Position numbers and translations under genes: made by a program. Shown piece by piece: positions 27,437-36,316 of a DNA stretch of 64,000 nt; position 1 is the first letter of the stretch, and each line of letters begins with the position of its first letter. The stretch is from assembly GCA_002170395.1 (NCBI GenBank), contig NHEJ01000004.1:333685-397684 (forward strand), given 5' to 3'. The notes under the pieces are model-generated. The model was not told the origin of the DNA. It was given only the letters and a program-made list of their open reading frames with translations, and made no database searches. The DNA comes from Betaproteobacteria bacterium TMED82. Lineage in GTDB: Bacteria; Pseudomonadota; Gammaproteobacteria; Burkholderiales; Burkholderiaceae_A.

Positions 27437-28687
27437 ATGTATTTAAGAACTAACTCAAAGAATATAGCAAAAGTCTTGCATATGCCTAACTCCTTTAGTG
27501 AAGAAGTATCTATTTTTGAAGATGGCTGTGAGGAATTATTTGTAATCGAAGAATTAGTCGAAAAATTGGAAAAATACAAAAAGTTAAAAAAACCAATGAG
27601 GATTAAGTTGGGGTTAGATCCAACTTCTCCCGACCTTCATTTGGGACATACGGTTGTTTTAGTGAAGCTGAGACAACTCCAGGATTTAGGTCACAAAGTA
27701 ATTTTATTAATAGGGGACTTTACAGCAATGATTGGGGATCCCACTGGTAGAAATGTGACACGACCAAGTTTAAGTAATGAGGAGATAATAAATAATTCCC
27801 AAACCTATTTTAGTCAGGCAGGTAGCATTTTAAATATGACTGAGACTGAAGTTAGATACAATTCAGAGTGGTGCAGCGCTTTAGGAGCTGAGGGCCTTAT
27901 AAAGCTAGCTTCAAAGATTACCGTTGCTAGAATGCTCGAAAGAGACGACTTTACTAAAAGATATAAGGGCGGAGTTGCTATCGCACTGCACGAGTTTTTG
28001 TATCCTCTTGTACAAGGTTATGACTCCGTAATTTTAAAGTCAGATTTGGAAATAGGTGGTACTGACCAAAAATTTAATTTGCTCATGGGAAGAGAGCTCC
28101 AGAAAAATTTTGGTCAAAATCCCCAGTGCATAATAACGATGCCTTTGCTTGAAGGGCTTGATGGTGTGGAAAAGATGAGTAAAACAAAAAATAATTTTGT
28201 TGCACTGACTGACTCTCCAGAGGATATTTATGGGAAATTAATGTCTATTTCCGATGACCTAATGTGGAGATATATTACTTTACTGAGCCTTAAAGGGAAA
28301 AGTTGGATTGAGGAGAAAAAAGCTAACGTTTCTGGGGGCTACAATCCCAAAAATGTCAAAAGTGAATTTGCATTTGAAATAGTAGATCGATTTCACGGAA
28401 GAAATGCCGCACACAGAGCTTTGGGGGAATTTGAGAGACGGTTTGCACAGAATGAGGTGCCAGAGAATTTAACGGAGAAAGTTTTTACCGGAAGTCAGTT
28501 TGACGTAATATTTTTGCTTAAAAACTCGGGTTTAGTGCCTTCAACCTCAGAGGGTTTTAGAATGATCAAACAAGGAGCTGTCCGGATAAATCAAGAAAAG
28601 GTCATAGATATGAACGCAAAATTAAAAAGGGGGTCATATATTGTCCAGGTGGGTAAAAGAAAGATTATTAAAATAATTATAGAGTGA
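27437..28687 (+). CDS. tyrS: Tyrosyl-tRNA synthetase
   Basis: A class I aminoacyl-tRNA synthetase charging tRNA-Tyr. The HIGH motif reads HLGH (DPTSPDLHLGHTVVL) and the KMSKS motif reads KMSKTKNN. IGDFTAMIGDPTGRN and the tyrosine-site QGYDS are also present, and the C-terminus carries the S4-like RNA-binding domain (GFRMIKQGAVRINQEK). At 416 residues with a short N-terminal extension before the GCEELF segment, it resembles the TyrZ-type enzyme of betaproteobacteria. A second ATG at 27482 is a possible start. It begins a long plus-strand run to pncC. Confidence 0.95.
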   Translation: MYLRTNSKNIAKVLHMPNSFSEEVSIFEDGCEELFVIEELVEKLEKYKKLKKPMRIKLGLDPTSPDLHLGHTVVLVKLRQLQDLGHKVILLIGDFTAMIGDPTGRNVTRPSLSNEEIINNSQTYFSQAGSILNMTETEVRYNSEWCSALGAEGLIKLASKITVARMLERDDFTKRYKGGVAIALHEFLYPLVQGYDSVILKSDLEIGGTDQKFNLLMGRELQKNFGQNPQCIITMPLLEGLDGVEKMSKTKNNFVALTDSPEDIYGKLMSISDDLMWRYITLLSLKGKSWIEEKKANVSGGYNPKNVKSEFAFEIVDRFHGRNAAHRALGEFERRFAQNEVPENLTEKVFTGSQFDVIFLLKNSGLVPSTSEGFRMIKQGAVRINQEKVIDMNAKLKRGSYIVQVGKRKIIKIIIE

Positions 28688-28695
28688 ATTATGTC

Positions 28696-28700
28696 GGAGG
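28696..28700 (+). promoter_or_regulatory. Shine-Dalgarno GGAGG that decides the ctaA start
   Basis: GGAGG lies seven bases before the TTG at 28708. The in-frame GTG at 28684, which overlaps the tyrS stop, has no comparable site. TTG 28708 is therefore preferred. Confidence 0.7.
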
Positions 28701-28707
28701 AAATAAA

Positions 28708-29748
28708 TTGGAAGCGCGTGTGAAATTATTATTTTTTGGTTGTTTAATAGGAGTTTATTTAGTGATTTTAGCGGGAGGTACCGTAAGAGCTATGGGTGCT
28801 GGTATGGGGTGTCCTGATTGGCCTTTATGTTTTGGTCAGGTTTTTCCGCCAACTTCTTTTGAGGATTTGCCCATTAATTGGAAAGACTTTCTGCATGGAA
28901 AGGGACTGGAGAACCCTCAATTCAATCCCTTGCATACTTGGATTGAGTACATAAACCGTTTATTAGGGGCGTTACTGGGTTTAGGTATGCTTTTTTTAGT
29001 AATTAGCACGTCTCTTATTAGGAAAAAGCGCCCCGAGATTTTCTTTTGTGCGTTAGCGGCTTTTTTTGCTGTTTGTTTCAATGGTTGGTTGGGATCTCGG
29101 GTTGTTGCTAGTGACCTAAGACCCATAATGGTGTCGTTACACATGTTAGGAGCCTTCGTTGTTCAAATTTTTTTGATTCTTGGTTTATGTAAATTAAATA
29201 GTGGAAACCTTCTTAAAAACGGTAATGTAAATTCAAATAAAAAGTTGACGATTTTTGTTTTGGTCAGTCTTTTGTTGTTAATAGTTCAAATTGGTATGGG
29301 TATACAAATAAGAGAAAGTGTCGATTGGATTATTAAGACATCAGAGGGTGTTCTCAGGGCTGATCTTTTGAATCTAGTTCCCTGGATTTTCTATGTTCAT
29401 AGATCATTCTCCTGGGTCATTTTTGGGATAAGTGGGATTATGGTCTATCAAATTTTCTTTTCCAACAAGGACCTAAAGAAAAAAAACATTAGTGTCTGGG
29501 ACCTAAGGTTCTTTACCTCTAAAAATTTAATTGGTACTCTCTCAATTATTTATTTTTTACTGGTCATACTTCAAATGTTGATCGGTGGTGCTCTAAATCA
29601 TCTTGGCTTTCCTGAGGTTGCCCAACCTATTCACTTGTTAGTTGCAAATCTTCTATTTGGTGTCTTATGTTTTATGCTTTTTGAGTTGTATAACTTTAAG
29701 TCCATAAGAAAAGAAATAAAAATGAAACCTTTGGTAGTGGAAGCTTAA
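28708..29748 (+). CDS. ctaA: Heme A synthase (COX15/CtaA family)
   Basis: Oxidises heme O to heme A for aa3-type cytochrome oxidase. About 346 residues with eight predicted membrane helices. Family landmarks are LAGGTVRAMGAGMGCPDWPLC (cysteines 35 and 41), EYINRLLG, a conserved His in VSLHMLGAF, VHRSFSW, and the late NHLGFPEVAQPIHLL segment carrying heme-ligand histidines. The TTG start follows a strong GGAGG. Placement between tyrS and nrdR is not the common one; related genomes usually have ctaA beside ctaB or the cox genes, which are not here. Confidence 0.9.
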   Translation: MEARVKLLFFGCLIGVYLVILAGGTVRAMGAGMGCPDWPLCFGQVFPPTSFEDLPINWKDFLHGKGLENPQFNPLHTWIEYINRLLGALLGLGMLFLVISTSLIRKKRPEIFFCALAAFFAVCFNGWLGSRVVASDLRPIMVSLHMLGAFVVQIFLILGLCKLNSGNLLKNGNVNSNKKLTIFVLVSLLLLIVQIGMGIQIRESVDWIIKTSEGVLRADLLNLVPWIFYVHRSFSWVIFGISGIMVYQIFFSNKDLKKKNISVWDLRFFTSKNLIGTLSIIYFLLVILQMLIGGALNHLGFPEVAQPIHLLVANLLFGVLCFMLFELYNFKSIRKEIKMKPLVVEA

Positions 29749-29770
29749 ATTAAAGCAGATGATTTAGCTT

Positions 29771-30265
29771 ATGAGATGTCCATCTTGCGCTTCTCAGGAT
29801 ACTCAGGTGACTGACACTAGGTTAGCTGATAGTGGACTAGAAATCCGAAGAAGGAGGAGATGTTTGGTATGCGAGAAGCGATTTAAAACTCTAGAAGTAA
29901 TACAAGTTTCGTTGCCTATTGTTGTTAAAAGAAATGGAGCTAGAGCAGAATTTAGTTCAATAAAACTTAAGTCCAGTATGAGTTTAGCTTTACGAAAGAG
30001 GCCAGTTTCAACTGATTCTATTGACTTGGCCGTTAGACAAATAGAGGAGAGACTATCCACTTTGGGGGAAAAAGAAATCAGCTCGCAAAGGATTGGTGAG
30101 TTTGTAATGAGAGAACTAAGAAAGATAGATAAGGTTGGCTATGTGAGATTTGCGTCTGTTTACCGAAGTTTTGAAGATGTATATGATTTCCAAGATTTAT
30201 TGGATGAGGTTAAACCAAAAAAAAGTCACCTAAAAACCAAAAAAAGAAAGAAAAACACAAAGTGA
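29771..30265 (+). CDS. nrdR: Transcriptional repressor NrdR
   Basis: Represses ribonucleotide reductase genes when dATP/ATP signals are high. The N-terminal zinc ribbon has its four ligands C3, C6, C31 and C34 (RCPSC and CLVC) with the RRRRRC basic patch. An ATP-cone domain follows ([11 protein letters not shown] through the [12 protein letters not shown] end). At 164 residues it is slightly long owing to a Lys-rich tail. It overlaps ribD by four bases (GTGA). NrdR-ribD adjacency is widespread; the glyA often found upstream is absent. No nrd gene is in the window. Confidence 0.95.
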   Translation: MRCPSCASQDTQVTDTRLADSGLEIRRRRRCLVCEKRFKTLEVIQVSLPIVVKRNGARAEFSSIKLKSSMSLALRKRPVSTDSIDLAVRQIEERLSTLGEKEISSQRIGEFVMRELRKIDKVGYVRFASVYRSFEDVYDFQDLLDEVKPKKSHLKTKKRKKNTK

Positions 30266-31374
30266 GTCAACAAGGTGTCCAAACTAAGTATATGCGCCGG
30301 GCTCTAGCTTTAGCAAAAAAGGGACTTACTACTACAATGCCCAATCCAAGAGTGGGCTGTGTAATTGTAAATGAAAACGAAATTGTGGGAGAAGGTTTTC
30401 ACCGGTATAGTGGCGGACAGCATGCTGAGATAGCAGCTTTAGAAAAAGCTGGAGAAAAAGCTTATGGAAGTACAGTTTATATAACTCTAGAGCCTTGTAA
30501 TTTTGAGGGAAAGACGGGCGCTTGTAGTTTGAGATTATTAGAAGCGGGTGTAAAGAGGATAGTTGTAGCTATGAAAGATCCTAACCCAAGGGTTAACGGG
30601 AAGAGTTTGAAAGAATTTGAAAATTCTGGAATTGAGGTTAACTTTGGCGTCTTGGAAGGAGAAGCTAGAGAATTGAATTTGGGATTTACAAAGCGAATGG
30701 AAACTGGATTACCTTGGCTTAGGGTGAAAGTGGCTTCATCAATCGATGGGTTCACTGCGCTTAGATCCGGAAATAGTAAATGGATTACAGGTGCCAGAGC
30801 CCGAAGAGACGGCCATATTTGGCGAGCTAGATCATGTGCTGTTTTAACAGGTGTGGGAACTTTGATGTCCGATAATCCTCTTCTCAACGTTAGAGCTATA
30901 AAAACTGATAGACAACCTGTAAAGGTTCTAGTGGATCCATTCCATAGAACAGATTTTAGTCTAGATTTTTTTAAAGCGTCTAAAGTTATTATTGCCAGCT
31001 TGAAGAAAAATGATAGTTCTTCGATTTACAATTCAAAATTCTCTAACATTGAACTTCTCGAGTTCAACCCAAAAATGGAAGATCCAGAAAAATTTAGTCT
31101 GCGAAGCTTGATGTTAGAATTAGGTAACAGGGAATTTAATGAGGTGCAAGTTGAGGCGGGATTTAGACTAACAAGCGAATTCTTTAGTGAAGGTTTAATT
31201 GACGAGTTCATTGTTTATATTTCCCCGAGATTTTTAGTAGATGGTCTCGGTTTTTTAGGCGCGAGTGTTAAGGCAGGTGTCCTATCTGATAAACCTGGGT
31301 GGAAAATAAAAGAGGCTAAACTTATTGGGGGGGATCTTAGGGTCATATTGAGACCTGTGTTGAAGTTCACTTAA
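30262..31374 (+). CDS. ribD: Bifunctional riboflavin deaminase/reductase
   Basis: Deaminates and reduces the pyrimidine intermediate of riboflavin synthesis. The N-terminal deaminase zinc site is complete: HAE at 54-56, with C79 and C88 in [12 protein letters not shown], although the usual PCSHxGRT loop reads PCNFEGKT. The C-terminal reductase domain shows [26 protein letters not shown] and a dinucleotide-binding region. At 370 residues it is normal length. The GTG start overlaps the nrdR stop. First of four consecutive riboflavin genes. Confidence 0.95.
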   Translation: MSQQGVQTKYMRRALALAKKGLTTTMPNPRVGCVIVNENEIVGEGFHRYSGGQHAEIAALEKAGEKAYGSTVYITLEPCNFEGKTGACSLRLLEAGVKRIVVAMKDPNPRVNGKSLKEFENSGIEVNFGVLEGEARELNLGFTKRMETGLPWLRVKVASSIDGFTALRSGNSKWITGARARRDGHIWRARSCAVLTGVGTLMSDNPLLNVRAIKTDRQPVKVLVDPFHRTDFSLDFFKASKVIIASLKKNDSSSIYNSKFSNIELLEFNPKMEDPEKFSLRSLMLELGNREFNEVQVEAGFRLTSEFFSEGLIDEFIVYISPRFLVDGLGFLGASVKAGVLSDKPGWKIKEAKLIGGDLRVILRPVLKFT

Positions 31375-31398
31375 TAGTTAAAAGAATAGGGAATTGTA

Positions 31399-32019
31399 AT
31401 GTTTAGTGGCATAGTGTCTGAAGTGGGAAAAATAGTGGATGTTATACCTAGCCGTTTGGGTGGAAAAGGTGACGGAAGGGTAATTAAAATTAAATGGAAT
31501 ATATCGAACATTTTTTATGTTGGTATTGGGGACAGCGTGGCCGTTAATGGTGTTTGTCTTACAGTTACTTCCAAGTCAATTTCTTATTTTACTGCTGATG
31601 TCTCCGCGGAGACTTTGTCTTCTACTACCGGGTTGGTTGAAGTTGGCTTAGTGAACATCGAAAAGTCATTAAAACTTGGTGATATAGTTTGTGGTCACTT
31701 AGTGTCGGGACACGTTGATGGAATAGCGAAGGTAAGAAATATTACTGACGTGGGAGATTCAAAAAAAATATCTTTAAGTTTGCCGAAAGAGTTTAGTAGA
31801 TTTGTTAGTAAAAAAGGATCTATTGCGTTAGACGGAGTGAGTCTTACAATTAATGAGGTTGAAGACTATGAAATTGAGAGTGTTATAAGTATAAATTTGA
31901 TTCCACACACCCTGAGCAGAACAAATTTTTTTACTAAAAAACCTGGCATGTATGTAAATTTCGAAGTAGATATGATGGCACGAACCTTAGACAGGTTATT
32001 AGCTGCACAAAACCAATAA
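31399..32019 (+). CDS. ribE: Riboflavin synthase alpha subunit
   Basis: Dismutates two lumazine molecules into riboflavin. The 206 residues are two tandem lumazine-binding barrels: the first starts MFSGIVSEVGKI and has VNGVCLTV, and the second has the matching GHLVSGHVDG and IALDGVSLTINEV. The MFSGI N-terminus fixes the start. It lies 25 bases after ribD and two bases before ribBA/ribB. Naming varies (ribC in some species). Confidence 0.95.
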   Translation: MFSGIVSEVGKIVDVIPSRLGGKGDGRVIKIKWNISNIFYVGIGDSVAVNGVCLTVTSKSISYFTADVSAETLSSTTGLVEVGLVNIEKSLKLGDIVCGHLVSGHVDGIAKVRNITDVGDSKKISLSLPKEFSRFVSKKGSIALDGVSLTINEVEDYEIESVISINLIPHTLSRTNFFTKKPGMYVNFEVDMMARTLDRLLAAQNQ

Positions 32020-32021
32020 AA

Positions 32022-33146
32022 ATGAAAAATAATCTCACTGTCAAACCTAAGATTTCTAGTGTCGAAGAAATCTTATTTGAAATAAAGACCAAAAAAATGG
32101 TGATACTTGTAGACGATGAGGACAGGGAGAATGAGGGGGATTTGGTTATTGCTGCTGAATTTATTGATGCGGCCGCAATAAATTTTATGGCGAAAAACGG
32201 TCGAGGGTTAATATGTCTAACTCTTACTCAGCAACGTTGTAATGAGCTTAATCTTGCATTAATGGTGAACCAAGCGACTAAACGTACTGCATTTACTGTT
32301 TCCATAGAGGCTTCGGAGGGAGTAACTACGGGTATAAGCGCCGCAGACAGAGCGTTAACTATCAAGACTGCAGTCTCAAAGGGAGCTAAACCTTCAGATC
32401 TTGTTCAGCCAGGGCATGTTTTTCCACTCATGGCTCAAAATGGCGGAGTTTTGGCCAGAGCAGGACACACTGAGGCGGGAAGTGATCTTTCTCGCTTGGC
32501 GGGCCTATCTCCATACTCTGTTATTTGTGAAATCATGAATGATGACGGCTCAATGGCAAGACTTTCGGACTTGAAAAAGTTTGCGGATTTTCACAATTTG
32601 AAAATAGGAACAATTGCTGATCTTATTCAATATAGGAGTCAGAGGGAGAGTTTAATTGAAAGAAAGTATTCAAAGTTTGTTAAGACTCAATGGGGTACTT
32701 TTAATCTATATGTGTATAAAGACATAATAGAAAATCAACCTCATGTTGCCTTCATTAAAGGGAAAAATTTCGATGGTCAAGTTTGTCCGGTGCGTGTGCA
32801 TGAGCCTGCCACGCTAATTGATACTGTTTTCGAGGAGGGAAATCACAGCTGGAGTTTCAACTCAGCTATGAAATACATCTCTGATAAGCCGTGTGGCATA
32901 GTTTTATTATTAAATTGTTCCAGGTCACCAGAAATTTTCTTTGAACAGGCAAGGAGTCTGATTTTAGGTAACACTGAAAAAAAAGAAAAAATGAGCGGCA
33001 CCCTCCGAAATTATGGGCTGGGGGCAGGGATTTTGAGAGATATCGGCGTAAGAAGAATGATAGTAATGTCTGAGAGAAAAAAGATGCCTAGTATGGTTGG
33101 CTACGGACTAGAGGTAGTTGATTATTTACCTTCAAGTGTTAGGTAG
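32022..33146 (+). CDS. ribB: 3,4-dihydroxy-2-butanone-4-phosphate synthase with degenerate GTP cyclohydrolase II domain
   Basis: The N-terminal domain makes dihydroxybutanone phosphate from ribulose 5-phosphate. DDEDRENEGDLV at 31-42 and GHTEAGSDLSRLAGL hold the metal and catalytic residues. The C-terminal domain has the GTP cyclohydrolase II fold (LRNYGLGAGILRDIGVRRM) but lacks the zinc cysteines: where active enzymes read RVHSEC..GD....RCDC, this one reads RVHEPA and no Cys follows. This is the RibBX pattern known in proteobacteria, in which only the butanone-phosphate activity remains. Active GTP cyclohydrolase II must be encoded elsewhere. Length 374. Confidence 0.93.
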   Translation: MKNNLTVKPKISSVEEILFEIKTKKMVILVDDEDRENEGDLVIAAEFIDAAAINFMAKNGRGLICLTLTQQRCNELNLALMVNQATKRTAFTVSIEASEGVTTGISAADRALTIKTAVSKGAKPSDLVQPGHVFPLMAQNGGVLARAGHTEAGSDLSRLAGLSPYSVICEIMNDDGSMARLSDLKKFADFHNLKIGTIADLIQYRSQRESLIERKYSKFVKTQWGTFNLYVYKDIIENQPHVAFIKGKNFDGQVCPVRVHEPATLIDTVFEEGNHSWSFNSAMKYISDKPCGIVLLLNCSRSPEIFFEQARSLILGNTEKKEKMSGTLRNYGLGAGILRDIGVRRMIVMSERKKMPSMVGYGLEVVDYLPSSVR

Positions 33147-33154
33147 GGAATTTT

Positions 33155-33631
33155 GTGAGCTTTAATAAGGACCTTAGAAAAAAAAATAAAACTTGTTCAA
33201 ATTTTGGATTAGTTTGCTCGACATTTAACAATAAATTGTCGGCTGTAATGCTAAATTCATGTATTCATGAATTAGAAAGCAAGCTAAGAAAAGAAGAATC
33301 CATTTTCGTTTCGAAAACTTTTGGCTCTTTGGAAATTCCATTTATGTTACAAAAGTTAATTTCATTAAAGAGATTTTCTGTGTTGATAGCATTGGGGATC
33401 GTTATTCGCGGTGATACCTCTCACTATGATGTAGTTGTAAGGGAGTCTGCACGTGGTATCTTGGATTTAAGTTTGGCTAGTGGGGTGCCAATAATAAATG
33501 GAATATTGGCTGTTGAGAACAGGAAGCAGGCAGAGGAAAGGCTAGAAAAAAGAGGCCGGGAGTCAGCTATCGCTGGACTTCAACTGATCAAAGAGTTTCG
33601 AAGGATTGAAGATGATTTATTGGAAAAGTAA
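33155..33631 (+). CDS. ribH: 6,7-dimethyl-8-ribityllumazine synthase
   Basis: Condenses the ribityl-pyrimidine with dihydroxybutanone phosphate; a shell-forming enzyme of 158 residues. The substrate loop ALGIVIRGDTSHYDVV contains the catalytic His, and PIINGILAVENRKQAEER is the second active-site segment. The VPGAFEIP motif is altered to KTFGSLEIP, but the EIP is kept. The start is a GTG at 33155, eight bases after ribB, with a Lys-rich N-terminus. nusB follows within three bases, the common ribH-nusB pair. Confidence 0.93.
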   Translation: MSFNKDLRKKNKTCSNFGLVCSTFNNKLSAVMLNSCIHELESKLRKEESIFVSKTFGSLEIPFMLQKLISLKRFSVLIALGIVIRGDTSHYDVVVRESARGILDLSLASGVPIINGILAVENRKQAEERLEKRGRESAIAGLQLIKEFRRIEDDLLEK

Positions 33632-33634
33632 TTA

Positions 33635-34111
33635 GTGGCACTTAAAGATTCTCATGGCAGCAACGAGGATGAATTTTTTGATCCACAAGTGTTTAACAAG
33701 TTTGGCGCTAGAAGACTATCGAGAATTTTTGTAGTCCAAGGTTTATATCATCAATTGATTAGCAAAAGTAATTTGGAGGCAATTGAAGAATATATTATTG
33801 AGCAAGCTTTTTTCCAAAGTTGTGATGAGAAATATTTTTTTGATGGATTAAGAAAAATTTCAATTTCACGAGATGCTCTTGAGGTGAGCTTTAAAGATTA
33901 TTTAAATGTTTCTCTTGATAGGATTTCGCCAGTAGAACATTCAGTGATTTTACTTGCATCGTATGAACTCTTACATAAATTAGATATTGCACCTAAGATT
34001 ATAATTAATGAGGCTATAGAGATCGATAAGCTTTTAGGTGGAAATCAAGGACACAGGTTAGTTAACGGAGTTTTGGATAGAATGGCTACAGATATCCGGA
34101 GAAAAGAATGA
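33635..34111 (+). CDS. nusB: Transcription antitermination factor NusB
   Basis: Binds boxA RNA with NusE/S10 for rRNA antitermination. At 158 residues it is helical, with ARRLSRIFVVQGLYHQL at the N-terminal side and the conserved C-terminal segment VILLASYELLHKLDIAPKII through NEAIEI, then HRLVNGVLDRM. The start is GTG 33635, giving a 25-residue acidic leader before the core, so a later start is possible. It overlaps thiL by four bases (ATGA). Confidence 0.93.
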   Translation: MALKDSHGSNEDEFFDPQVFNKFGARRLSRIFVVQGLYHQLISKSNLEAIEEYIIEQAFFQSCDEKYFFDGLRKISISRDALEVSFKDYLNVSLDRISPVEHSVILLASYELLHKLDIAPKIIINEAIEIDKLLGGNQGHRLVNGVLDRMATDIRRKE

Positions 34112-35154
34112 CCGAATTTGAAATTATAGACAAATACTTAAAAAAACTTGGGCACTTCAAGAATAATAAATTTTTATCAAAAGACTCTTTTATTGGAATT
34201 GGCGATGATGGTGCCGTGTTACCCTTGGCGGGTAACGAAGAAACAGTGGTTTCCACAGATACTATGGTTGAGGGAACTCATTTTTTGGCCGAGAGTGATC
34301 CTTCTTCCGTGGGCCAAAAGTTGCTTTCTGTTAATGTCTCTGACATCGCCGCTATGGGAGCGGAGCCAGTATGTTTTACTTTAAATTTGACCTTGTATGA
34401 ATATAACCACCTGTGGCTCACAAATTTTTGTGAAGGCCTCTCTAAAATAGCAGTTGAGAATAATTGCCCACTGGTTGGTGGAGATATTACAAAAGGCAAA
34501 AAGGGTGGATCCAAAGTATTATCGGTGACTATTCTTGGATTAACTGTAAATAATAAGGTTTTAAGGAGAGATTCTTTGAATGTTGGTGATGACATTTGGA
34601 TTTCTGGAGATTTGGGTGAGGTATCAACGGCCTTATCTTTAAACAAATATTCAGAAAAATTAAACTTTCCACGTCCGAGGCTTGAGTTAGCGAGAAAAAT
34701 AAGAAATTTTGCTAGTTCCGCAATTGATATTTCTGATGGATTGTCTACAGAATTAGCTCATATGCTTTTTGCATCCTCTAAAAAGCAAAATAGAAATTTT
34801 TGTATTGAAATTTATTTTGATGCATTTGAAAATTGTTTGAGTCCTTGGATGAGGGTTTGGTTGAAGGGCAGGGTAAGTAACTTCGATTTATGTAAAATTG
34901 CAAGTGCAAGTGGTGATGAATATGAGTTATGTTTTTCTGCGTCAAAAAGAGAAAGAAATTTGATTAAAAAGTTATCCGAGAAGTTAAAAATGCCCTTAAC
35001 ATTAATCGGCGAGGTATTTGAAAACTCCGATAGTTACAGATTTAAAGAGAGTGTAAGTTCCTCTGGAGTTGTTTGGTTGAAAAGCAAAGGCGAAGTTTTA
35101 CCAAGAAACAATATTCCTGAATCTGGTTATTTGCATTTTTTCAATAATTCATGA
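34108..35154 (+). CDS. thiL: Thiamine-monophosphate kinase
   Basis: Phosphorylates thiamine monophosphate to thiamine diphosphate. Motifs of the PurM/ThiL fold are present: IGDDGAVLP near residue 32, STDTMVEGTHF, NVSDIAAMGAEP, VGGDITKG, DISDGLSTEL and SGDEYELCF. At 348 residues it is normal length. Four-base overlaps join it to nusB upstream and pgpA downstream, so nusB-thiL-pgpA-pncC is a tightly coupled unit. Confidence 0.95.
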   Translation: MTEFEIIDKYLKKLGHFKNNKFLSKDSFIGIGDDGAVLPLAGNEETVVSTDTMVEGTHFLAESDPSSVGQKLLSVNVSDIAAMGAEPVCFTLNLTLYEYNHLWLTNFCEGLSKIAVENNCPLVGGDITKGKKGGSKVLSVTILGLTVNNKVLRRDSLNVGDDIWISGDLGEVSTALSLNKYSEKLNFPRPRLELARKIRNFASSAIDISDGLSTELAHMLFASSKKQNRNFCIEIYFDAFENCLSPWMRVWLKGRVSNFDLCKIASASGDEYELCFSASKRERNLIKKLSEKLKMPLTLIGEVFENSDSYRFKESVSSSGVVWLKSKGEVLPRNNIPESGYLHFFNNS

Positions 35155-35684
35155 CTAATGTTTTAAGAAAAAACTTATTCAACAAACCCTCTTATTTCAT
35201 AGCTACAGGTTGCGGGTGTGGATTGGCCCCAAAAGGGCCTGGTACTGTGGGAACCCTATGGGCTTGGGCGTTTTATTTATTCGTAAATCAATATGTTGAC
35301 AAATACTTCTGGGTTGGACTAATTGTTGCAATGTTTCTCATCGGAGTTTATGTGTCTAACGTCGTTGAGAAAGAGACGGGTAAGAAAGATTTATCTGCAA
35401 TCGTAATCGATGAAATAGTCGCGTTTTGGATTATTTTAGTGATGTTACCTCACTCAGACGATTTTAGTCATAATTTTTTGACTGTTTTTTTTTCAGATGC
35501 GGTTATTCAAATCATGGCGTTCTTCTTTTTTAGATTCTTTGACATCTTAAAACCATGGCCCGTTTCAATTGCAGAAAATCAGTTTAATGGAGGAGTGGCT
35601 GTGATGTTAGACGACCTTGTGGCAGCCTTCTTAACTTTAATTACACTTTCTTTAATATCAAAAGTTGTATATTTTTCACTATGA
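35151..35684 (+). CDS. pgpA: Phosphatidylglycerophosphatase A
   Basis: Removes phosphate from phosphatidylglycerol phosphate in the inner membrane. The 177 residues show the conserved GLAPKGPGTVGTLWA at about 25-39, a DEIVAFW segment, RFFDILKPWPV and LDDLVAAF near the end, separated by membrane helices. It overlaps thiL (ATGA) and pncC (ATGA) by four bases on each side. Confidence 0.94.
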   Translation: MTNVLRKNLFNKPSYFIATGCGCGLAPKGPGTVGTLWAWAFYLFVNQYVDKYFWVGLIVAMFLIGVYVSNVVEKETGKKDLSAIVIDEIVAFWIILVMLPHSDDFSHNFLTVFFSDAVIQIMAFFFFRFFDILKPWPVSIAENQFNGGVAVMLDDLVAAFLTLITLSLISKVVYFSL

Positions 35685-36238
35685 GCTCGATAGCAAAATT
35701 CAAGAAAGAAAAATTTAAATCATTGACTGAAAATAAAATTTTTATTTGTTTGTTGACGACAATTTTTTATTGTGTGAAATTCAAGGTCAAAGTTTATGTC
35801 GCTGAGTCTTGCACCGGCGGGCAACTTAGCTCCGCCTTGTCTAAATTACCCGGTAGTAGTTTATGGTTCGAATTAGGTGTTGTCTCTTACTCAAATAATT
35901 CCAAGAATAGATTGTTAGATGTTAATGAAAACAGTTTGATGCAAGATGGTGCAGTCAGTAGCTTAGTGGCAAAGGAAATGGTGAAAGGTTTATCCAAATT
36001 AGATGACACAAAAAATGGGGTATACATATCAATAACTGGTATTGCAGGGCCTACCGGATCTACCTCTGACAAACCCATTGGTCTTGTTTATTTTTGTTGT
36101 TTTAAAGACCAATTTTTGATTCAAAGCGAACAGAGGTTTTCGGGTAATAGAACTACAATTCAGAAACTTGCGGTTTTCTGGGCTCTACAATGTATTCGTA
36201 ATGTTTTGGCAACGAGCTGTATCAAAAACAACCTTTAA
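35681..36238 (+). CDS. pncC: Nicotinamide-nucleotide amidase (CinA C-terminal family)
   Basis: Deamidates NMN to nicotinic acid mononucleotide for NAD recycling. The 185 residues are the single CinA C-terminal domain: AESCTGGQLSSALSKLPGSS (catalytic Ser and Lys region), GVVSYSN, then SITGIAGPTGS with the substrate loop, and KPIGLVYF. A 25-residue N-terminal extension precedes the core. There is no N-terminal CinA (COG1058) domain, so this is the PncC form. It is the last gene before the recA promoter region. Confidence 0.92.
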   Translation: MSSIAKFKKEKFKSLTENKIFICLLTTIFYCVKFKVKVYVAESCTGGQLSSALSKLPGSSLWFELGVVSYSNNSKNRLLDVNENSLMQDGAVSSLVAKEMVKGLSKLDDTKNGVYISITGIAGPTGSTSDKPIGLVYFCCFKDQFLIQSEQRFSGNRTTIQKLAVFWALQCIRNVLATSCIKNNL

Positions 36239-36269
36239 AAAAAGCTTTTTGTAGGATAAATTACCTGTA

Positions 36270-36289
36270 TACTGTTTATTTATACAGTA
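36270..36289 (+). promoter_or_regulatory. LexA (SOS) box upstream of recA
   Basis: TACTGTTTATTTATACAGTA matches the gamma/betaproteobacterial SOS consensus at 18 of 20 positions by eye and has the invariant CTG-N10-CAG. It starts 47 bases before the recA ATG. A TATACT at 36268-36273 overlaps its left edge and could be the -10 element, so bound LexA would occlude RNA polymerase. A clear -35 is not seen. Confidence 0.85.
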
Positions 36290-36316
36290 AAATAAAAAAA
36301 ATGTTAGGAATTGCAG

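Noticed and set aside
30200-32030. FMN riboswitch before the riboflavin genes
   Set aside because: Gaps between nrdR, ribD, ribE and ribB are under 26 bases or overlap, leaving no room for the structure.
36238-36252. Palindrome of A and T residues around GC after pncC as a terminator
   Set aside because: No loop, almost only A-T pairs; likely chance in AT-rich DNA.
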